Shown here: in pieces, positions 57,065-64,000 of the stretch
How positions within the stretch are numbered: the stretch's first letter is position 1
Layout: the number at the start of each line of letters is the position of its first letter
Assembly: GCA_035772785.1 (NCBI GenBank)
Contig: JAOCPU010000034.1
Coordinates: 124,001 to 188,000, forward strand
DNA: 64,000 nt
Source: Phlebiopsis flavidoalba
Lineage: Eukaryota; Basidiomycota; Agaricomycetes; Polyporales; Phanerochaetaceae
Direction of reading: 5' to 3'
Notes under the pieces: model-generated
The model's database searches: none
Seen by the model: only the letters and a program-made list of their open reading frames with translations
Told to the model about the DNA's origin: nothing
Translations under genes and position numbers: made by a program

Positions 57065-58469
57065 TTAAGCAGCAAAGAGAGTCTTGAGGAAAGCCTTCAC
57101 CCGCCGCCTTGGGGGCCTTGGGCTTCTTGTTGCCCTTCGCCTTGATGCGCTCCTGCTTGACTGTGCGGACGTAAGTAAAGGGTTAACGTGGTGATATTGT
57201 ATCAACACTCACGCAGCTCCTGCCTGCGGAGGGTCTTCGCGTAAGGGTTGAGACGGAAGAGAACACCCTTGTTGACAAGGGGGTTCTTGTGCTGGGTCCA
57301 TGGGCGCTTTTGGTGCTTCGAGTTGGCGGGGCGAACGACGGACTGAATCTCGTCGCTGTTGATGAGCCGAGTGACATCGGGGTTCGAGATCTTTGCGGTG
57401 GGAAAGGCTACAAACGTGCATGTCAACAAAACATCTTGTGTGCGAGAGACGCGGCTCTCAACAGGGCTATACGCACATGTAGTCCTTCTTGTAGACGGAA
57501 GCCTTGTCGAACGTACCGAAGACCTCATCAAGGAGGCCGAAGGCACCCTGGGGTCAGCCCAGATAACGAAGCGGCCGAGGTGACCACCAGGAGCCAGCTG
57601 GAGGAGATTCAGACGGCGGACGTTGACGAGTTCGGACACCGGGGATGTTGCGGAACGCCTTTGACAATACCATTGTCCTCGTTGTAGACGACGAGAGGAC
57701 CACGGCGCTGGCGGTGGCGACGGGTTGCGGAGCTTGCCTTTGCCGGCACGGAGCTTGCGAGAGTTGGAGACCTTGACAACATCGTTTTATACGCGTTCAA
57801 AGTCTTGAGGAGGGCAAACAGCCTCCTTGGTCTTGGCGAAGGACTCGACAGCGGAGTCGACGACAAGGGGGACTTCATCAATCTGCTCAATGCGGTGTCC
57901 GCGAGCAAGGACAAGCGAGGGGAGAGCAGACGCCGGCAAGGGCAGAAACGGCCACCCCCCCCCCCCCCTTTTCCCCCCCCCACGGCGAAACGGCGCTGGT
58001 TCTGGTTGACCTTGACGTGCCACTTGCGCGCCAAGTCTTGGTGGGGGCGAATCATACGACCACCGCGGCACATGTTACCGAAGGCAGCCTGGCCAGAACG
58101 GTGGGTGCCTCCACCGCCGACACGGGGGATACGGGCAACAGCACGACCAGTACCCCAAGATTCAGCAGAGGTCTGGTGTCCGGCCTTCTCGCTCACAGCG
58201 TACGCCTGCCTCTTGTTCTCTTGGCGAGGCTCTCTGAGACACATTTAGACATGGGTATGCTTCATACTGTGTTGATCGACACTCACTGTGACCTGCTGGA
58301 CAACATCGAGCCTGATCGGCGCAGTGAGGACCGCGTGGGAGAGGGAGGGAGGTGGAAGCCTCCTACAGAGGGACAAATACGACTGCTCAATTTGAGATAT
58401 TTTTGCGGCGGGGCAATGTAACGCACCTCCGGCCTGCGAGTAGACGTTGATAGTGGGGCGAGAGGCCAT
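57065..58469 (-). CDS. RPL4: 60S ribosomal protein L4 (uL4)
   Basis: Structural protein of the large cytosolic ribosomal subunit. ATG 58,469 gives [14 protein letters not shown], then an intron (GTGCGT...CTGTAG). Next [15 protein letters not shown], a second intron after GTCACA, and [39 protein letters not shown] and WHVKVNQNQ. Then [116 protein letters not shown], and the C-terminus AFLKTLFAA, stop TAA 57065-57067. The pieces cover the whole family length. Single extra bases break the frame at about 57,097, 57,545, 57,650, 57,730 and 57,819. A G-run block (C-run on the plus strand, 57,957-57,980) replaces a smooth junction near QNQRRFAV. An essential, intron-containing gene with this pattern points to sequence errors rather than decay. 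Confidence 0.92.
57957..57980. repeat. C-homopolymer block inside RPL4
   Basis: Fourteen or so C, four T, then eight C on the plus strand, in the middle of conserved RPL4 coding sequence or at an intron border between RFAV and VSALAASA. It encodes Gly runs not expected in L4. Either an assembly artefact or a real low-complexity intron edge. Confidence 0.7.
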
Positions 58470-60272
58470 CGTTCACGGCGGGTCTTTGGAGGGTCTTGAA
58501 GATGTCGAGAACAGCAAGCAAGGCTAGATTCGTTGACGCCGGAGAATGCCAAGGGAATTAAAGTTTGCTACTGCATAGCTGGGATTTAGCGAGGCGGAAA
58601 CACAGAGGCGCTGATCCACCTGACCTACCGACCCCGACCTTGTGATTCCCGAATCCCGACGCTCACTCTCGTACTCACATAGAATATGTTCCCCAGGATT
58701 TACATACGTGCTGGTCCAGGAGCGAAATTTGCAGCTGCAGAAGAGCAGTCACATTCTCTCGAACCACTTCGCCGGCAACAGGACTGCTCTTTTGTAGCTG
58801 CTCGTCTTTCACACCTCACTGGACACACCTGAACGTATTCTCGTGTGCACCCAAGCAAACTTGAAGGCGTTTTCAACACTTGATGCTTGAACTACTCCCG
58901 TTGAATTCTTATTGCAGCGTGGCATAGTGCGTAATTGTTAACCGAGATTTCCTAGTCTTGGAATCTCTGCCCTACACACCGTAACCCTCGTGGTTTGCAA
59001 GGTGTGCATGCACGAGACTGTTGCCTCAAGGTTACAATGCGGCTTTGAGCATAGAACGCACATCCAGGCGCTCCACCGATGTATATGTGTCATGCACGCC
59101 CTTGTACAATTCCAACACATTTCAACTCACTTTCATGAACATTCGACGAAACCAACGGGACGATCACTGCTGTGGGTCACGGTCATCACCCCTCCTATGC
59201 GGCGCGGGCTACGTGATTAGCTTGTACTTTTCTCAGTCGCCGCTGGTCGCAACAAGCACGCTCAAAGGCTTTTACCTTTTTGAACAAATGGTCCCGAGGG
59301 AGGCTTGTCCCTGGTAGGTATGCGTCTGGTCTCAACACGACGCTGTTGACGGAAGCCCCTCGCCACAATAGCGTTCCATGTATTCCTAACAATGGGTTTA
59401 GTGTTCTCGAGGTATGTGCCGTTGCATGCAAAGCCATCGGCGCGAATTCGGCTCTTCGTGCCCGGAGGACTGACCAAATGGTCAGTTAGCTTTGGCGTCC
59501 TGGCTTCTCGCACAGTTCAGATACTTGGGTCGCTATCCGAATGTAGGAGCTCGGGACGGAGTGAGAACCTCCCTGGTGAGCTCCGTCACCCTCTATACAG
59601 TTCACGCATCTTAGTTTATCGATCGACGAAGAGGTCGCCGATCTGGCCTCAATTCCTTACTGGGACGCTTGGCGTTTCCGGTTACCCTTACGTTGATGTT
59701 CCTCCACCCTTCTCTGTGGAGACACCCCTTCGCTTCTGCAGGCTCACAGGCTTTATTTGGATTCTCATGACCTAGGTTGTATTTTGGGTAGCGGCGACCG
59801 CCACGCCGCCTAAACAGGGCACTCCCTTCCTTATCAGTTCCAAGAACTCATTGTGCCGGCGTTTGACTATGTAGCACAACTGAGAGCGCATTTGGTACGA
59901 ATATGTCTCAGCATTTGTTTTGAACGCCCCGCTCACACAAAGTAGGGCATCACTTGCCGAGGTGTAAGTCGGACGTGCGTGGTCCGCAGCGTACGAAGTC
60001 AATAACCACCACGTTCAGCAGGCTCTTCTGACGCTCGGCATGGTTGGCAATCGGTTTGGTCATTTTGGAAAGCCTACCAGCACTTCCTGAACCTCTCGCT
60101 TAATGATGTCTTCGATCATCTTCCGCGTTTTCTATCGATTCCCATCGCATATGATAAAGCCTCGATTGAAACCCGAACAAACGCCACGCCCCCACTACCC
60201 GTCACGCTATCGTCTGCAGGCCCACAAAAGCTCACCGACTCGCCCTCTTCATCATCCTCTTCCCTCTCCACT
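58470..60272. other. Intergenic, contains RPL4 upstream region
   Basis: The first 400 bp are the RPL4 promoter side and include a long hairpin (58,731-58,801). Between 59,000 and 60,200 no gene is recognised; the plus frame at 59,392-59,775 is protein-like but unmatched. Confidence 0.45.
58731..58801. repeat. Inverted repeat (20-bp arms, 31-bp loop) upstream of RPL4
   Basis: GCAGCTGCAGAAGAGCAGTC at 58,731-58,750 pairs with GACTGCTCTTTTGTAGCTGC at 58,782-58,801, 18 of 20 positions. It lies about 260-330 bp upstream of the RPL4 start. It could be a small decayed foldback element or a regulatory hairpin; nothing supports one over the other. Confidence 0.75.
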
Positions 60273-61320
60273 ATGACGGATACTGAGATCTTAGCATTTT
60301 GTTCGTATCGTCAACCAGACCTCGAGAATCGGGTGATGTCGGTCCCCGCTCCGCCTCGTGATGAAAGCACCGCTAGATTCTCAGGGTCTATGTCGCGAGT
60401 CATTGGGCAAGCTTGGAATCCTACCCCTCGAGCTGCTACAGGAAGTCATTCGATACTGTACCCTACATGCAAATCATAAGCCTTGGATTCGTCAATCGCT
60501 TTGCATACACTCCTTTGCTCTCCTTGTCTCCTCGTCTTCCCACTACACGTTGATCGCCGAGCATGAGCCGGAGCTACTCGCCACACTCTTACACACCGAC
60601 ACTGCATTATAGCATTTCACTCCGACAGAGGTGTGGGGTTGGGGTCATATGCTCCCCCTGTGCTGCCCCCTTAATTATGCTGTGTGCGGGCGCTACGGCC
60701 AGTATCTGTACATGCCAGAGTGCGTCCGCTGCTCGCGAGGGTTGTCTCCCGCCGCTCGCCGCGATTTTGGCCTATCACCCCGTACACAATCGGAGAAGGC
60801 GTACGGGACATGACGACGGCGTCACTTCGCAAGGCAGGCCGTTCCTATCACATCAGATCGCTCCGCGGTACGCGCATCGACTACCACAAGTCCGAAGTAC
60901 GCTCACAACGCAGCGTCCTCTACATGAGTGAGCGCAATGCGTGGGAAGACGGCCGGCCCGTCCGGTGGCATGGACGGGAGGATGTCCATCATGCGGTATG
61001 TCAACCCGCCGCCCATTGGCGAAGCAAGCTACACGAGAAACGCTTTGAATGGCATCGACTGGTACATCGACGAGGAGGAACACGGAGAGTCGCTACCGTG
61101 CGACCACGAACCTGCCGTTCTTCGTCAAGAGACAAACACGATTCGAGCGCGGGAATAGTCTGCAGAGCATGTCGACTCGCAGGCTGGAAGTTGCGCAAGT
61201 CGCGTACAAACCAATCTTCTGGCCATCAGGGAACGTGAAAACTTGATACCATGTCGCAAACCGCCTATACGCGAAAGGACTTCCTTGAACATGTACGCAC
61301 CTGTGCTGGTTCCGTTCCGA
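60273..61320 (+). CDS. F-box protein D with Cys-rich (zinc-binding-like) segment
   Basis: Another common fungal F-box class, unrelated to A-C. ATG 60273 opens MTDTEILAFCSYRQPDLEN. F-box: SLGKLGILPLELLQEVIRY (about 60,395-60,450). Then the class-typical HYTLIAEHEPELLATLL (about 60,540-60,595; family form SLPxYxxIxExxPxxLRAxL), a Cys-rich block CGRYGQYLYMPECVRC (about 60,690-60,735), a Ser/Arg-rich link, TNLPFFVKRQTRFERG (about 61,105-61,155), CRACRLAGWKLRK (about 61,160-61,200) and the end YTRKDFLEHVRTCAG (about 61,263-61,310). At least four frame changes are needed. The exact stop is unknown; the last frame stays open to 61,520. Likely role: SCF ubiquitin-ligase adaptor; target unknown. Confidence 0.7.
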
Positions 61321-64000
61321 TTCCTCAGAAGCCACGGTATAAAGTGCAGGAATGCTCAGTTCTCGCAAGCGGTGACGTTCATCAGATCTTAAGTCTTGGA
61401 AGTAGTGTGGTAATCATGTTACTAGAGGAGGTTGATGCTGGTGCTTTGAGTTGCCCTGAGCTCAATAAGGATCGTCCTCCACATGATCTGCGAGCTCTAT
61501 TGACAGGGTCTCCAATATAAACCACGTGATTTTCATATGGCTTTGTGCTCTCCTGCCCGACGTCACACTTACAACCCTGCGCTCACTTCATACGTGATGG
61601 AGTGTCCCGTCCTTCCCAAGTACCACCGTGGCGGAAATTGCATACTTAGGATTGGGTCACAGACTTCCTGAAACCCTTCTTTCCCGGAGACGTTGGCCAG
61701 CTGCGCAACCTCTTACTCTCTTGGTCATCCATCATCTCATCATCCATTGCCCAATGTTCGCTGCAGGGCAGCGCTCGAACACCTTACCATCACCGTCATC
61801 CTTCCTAGTGCCGAGGGCCTCGTCGCCTCGCCCCCTCCCACATACCTCTCATGTGATACGCGTCCCCACCTTATCACTTCCGCCGTGGTCGAGCGCGAAA
61901 TTTTCCGCCCATGATGACTACGGTTCAAACCAGCTCTTCTCCCCGTGGTCCAGTCACCTGAACGCGTTTGGTACCTGGGTCGCACGTGAAAACAACTTCT
62001 GAAGAACTTCGTACTCATTTATTTGTTTTGCATCCCGGTTATCAAGTTAGTGTAGTTGAGAAAACATGAACTCCATGTGAATATGCAAAACAGCACTTGC
62101 TTTTCCGCGAGCATAAAACGATCTTTGAGCGCATCTCGTGTCGCTTTAAGTTGCTTACAAATGTCTATAGTATCTGCTCTAAGTCCCTCGAGACTTGGAA
62201 CTCTATCGATGCGAACCCGGGCGGGACCACTGGAATGCTGTCTGCCGTTCTGTGAGGTCCTCGGAGATATTGCGATGTTCGTCACGCGCGCCAATGTTGA
62301 GTCTTCAGATAAGGTGAAACTCGTCAAGTCTGCCAAGTCCACTGCTCCTCCATACATTAATCAGCCGGAATTTAGGAGGACGCACATAGTCCTGAGTGCC
62401 TCCAATGTGTTTGCTTCGACTACGTACTTTTCCTCAAGTCCTCAAGCTCAAGAGTGTAATTCGAGTCTCAAGATTGGGAAGATTGAAAGAGTAAATGGTA
62501 AGAATACTGAGCGGCTCGGCGCTGGCAGGTCAACTGTCCAGTGTCAGTGGTCAAACTTCAAAAACTATCGAGATAAAATGGAGAGCATAAAAATCCGAAT
62601 CAACTACAGTAAAAAAGCATGCCCATTGCTGGATGAACAACCGACTCACCATTACGAGTGGCGCGCTCTACCACGAGCTAAACGGGCACTGCAAAATGCC
62701 TCCGTTACTATCTCTATCCGTTGATTTTCTTAGCGCCAACGACCTTAGATATGAACCTGCTGTGAGGGTACACCACTGTGTGCTGTTTCAACGGCCACCA
62801 TGAACGCGGGGAGCCCATCGCAGCGCGTGATAATACGTTATACGAAGTGCGAACACGGCAGAAGACACACCAAGATCGGCGTACATGAGCTGATAGAGCC
62901 AGTCACGCTTCCCTCGGTACCACAATAACAAACCACACCGCATTTATAGGCGAGTGTTCGCCGGCCGAAAAACATATATATCTATAATCGTCCAGCAGCT
63001 CATGTCGCTAAAAGTTTGGCATCGAAAGGTCTTTCCCATCATTCCCGAGAATATGTTCGCGCGTTAAGGTCCAGTTCCCAATGTAGTGCTTTGCACATTG
63101 CTTCACACGCTACGACTCATATTGTTGACAAAGCCAGAGCAAACAGACCGACGTAACTTGTCTGGTTCCAGGACTGTACTCAACTATAGAGTAAGTCTAC
63201 ACATAATAGCTGTCAATCGTCGTAACGTTGGGTGCTAACCATATAGCTCAAATAGCCCCACAGGAAAACATTCTACGTTACTCAACTTGAGGCCTCCTAT
63301 AATTAGTGAGTGCTTTACGCAATTTAAACACGGTCGTCGTGGGACTTGCTCTTTTCCATTAACTTAGTTTTAGCGCACTTCACGGAGCGCATGAACCTTG
63401 CCTCTGACCCATCCTTGTCTACTCGTGACAAGGGGGCCCAGCTGTTTACACGTCATATATTCGAGCAAGAAGCTGTTCGCTGCGTTGTCAGGCCGGTTCG
63501 ACTATGGCAAACTGGGAATATCCCTTCACGCTACCACCTAGTTTTACCTGGACAAAACAACACATGAGAACGTATTCCCGCCTGGGCGATTTTCATCAGG
63601 ACGCTTTCATTGGCAACATAAATTTAACGATATTTTACCCATGGAGACACTTGTCCCGCTCTTCGACTCGCCAACCTCCTTCTACTACTCACTTGGATAA
63701 TTCTACAATAAACGATGGACGCTGTGCTGAGGATCGATGCGACATTACTTGCGTTGCTGTCCCACCGGTATACCGAATTCTCCATACCGCTCGAGCTATA
63801 CCCTGATTTTCACCAACAGCGCACATGTTGGCAAGATTGTTGCTGAGACCAAATACGCATCCAATGTTGAGGGCTTCACACACCACTCATCAAAGCCAAA
63901 GAATAGTACAGGGATCCGAGCTTTGGTCACCAATACCACTCAAGAAGCTGGCGTGCTTAGCCAAGCTTCGGCCGCCGCTGATAGCATATTGCGCAAACGT
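61321..64000. other. Right end of window, no gene recognised
   Basis: Open frames on both strands at 61,628-62,002 (plus), 62,019-62,357 (minus, with DICKQLKATRDALKDRF, a possible short coiled coil), 62,056-62,724 (plus) and 63,346-63,806 (plus) were checked. None matches a family I know. The minus-strand frame at 62,019-62,357 starts with Met and looks the most protein-like. Confidence 0.4.

Overview
The window is nuclear DNA of a filamentous fungus, almost certainly a basidiomycete (Agaricomycetes). Genes are split by short GT-AG introns of about 50-60 bp. Recognisable products are fungal: an RNA-silencing RdRP, a Pps1-type dual-specificity phosphatase, a CaMKK/Ssp1-type kinase, RPL4, an aromatic-type aminotransferase, several F-box proteins, a G-domain/coiled-coil protein and a basidiomycete-type tyrosine recombinase. 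No prokaryotic operon, CRISPR or rRNA is seen.

Reading frames break every 50-200 bp by single-base changes, mostly extra bases, even inside RPL4, whose translated pieces are otherwise normal and whose introns are in place. I read this mainly as indel noise in a long-read assembly rather than mass pseudogenisation. Gene models below are stitched across frames by family resemblance, so outer limits are approximate unless a start, stop or splice site is named.

Layout: 1-2.7 kb RdRP (minus, runs off the left edge); 3.9-5.8 kb G-domain protein (plus); 5.8-14.6 kb mostly unrecognised with two weak gene candidates; 14.6-16.0 kb F-box protein A (plus); 16.1-16.3 kb stray copy of a phosphatase exon; 16.7-20.2 kb Pps1-like phosphatase (minus, very GC-rich); 20-29.9 kb unrecognised; 29.9-32.9 kb F-box proteins B and C in tandem (minus, paralogues of A); 33-37.3 kb unrecognised apart from a weak spliced candidate; 37.3-40.7 kb CaMKK-like kinase (minus); 41.1-41.9 kb a clean 51-residue zinc-ribbon-like protein (minus); 42.4-53.1 kb a transposon nest; 54.5-56.4 kb PLP aminotransferase (minus); 57.1-58.5 kb RPL4 (minus); 60.3-61.3 kb a different F-box protein (plus); the rest unrecognised.

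The most interesting part is the nest at 42.4-53.1 kb. Three elements share termini starting TATGCT and each is flanked by a perfect 6-bp direct repeat (CAAGGC, CTGGCG, TGCACC). One carries a degraded tyrosine recombinase gene, one is its internally deleted 654-bp derivative in opposite orientation, and a third, more divergent one is inserted inside the second. Both end types of the recombinase element carry the mirror-symmetric site GTGAC-N5-GTCAC centred 91-93 bp from the tip. Terminal inverted repeats, a constant 6-bp duplication and a tyrosine recombinase do not fit the usual description of Cryptons, so this may be an undescribed element class. Two further elements (7-8 bp duplications) are nested inside.
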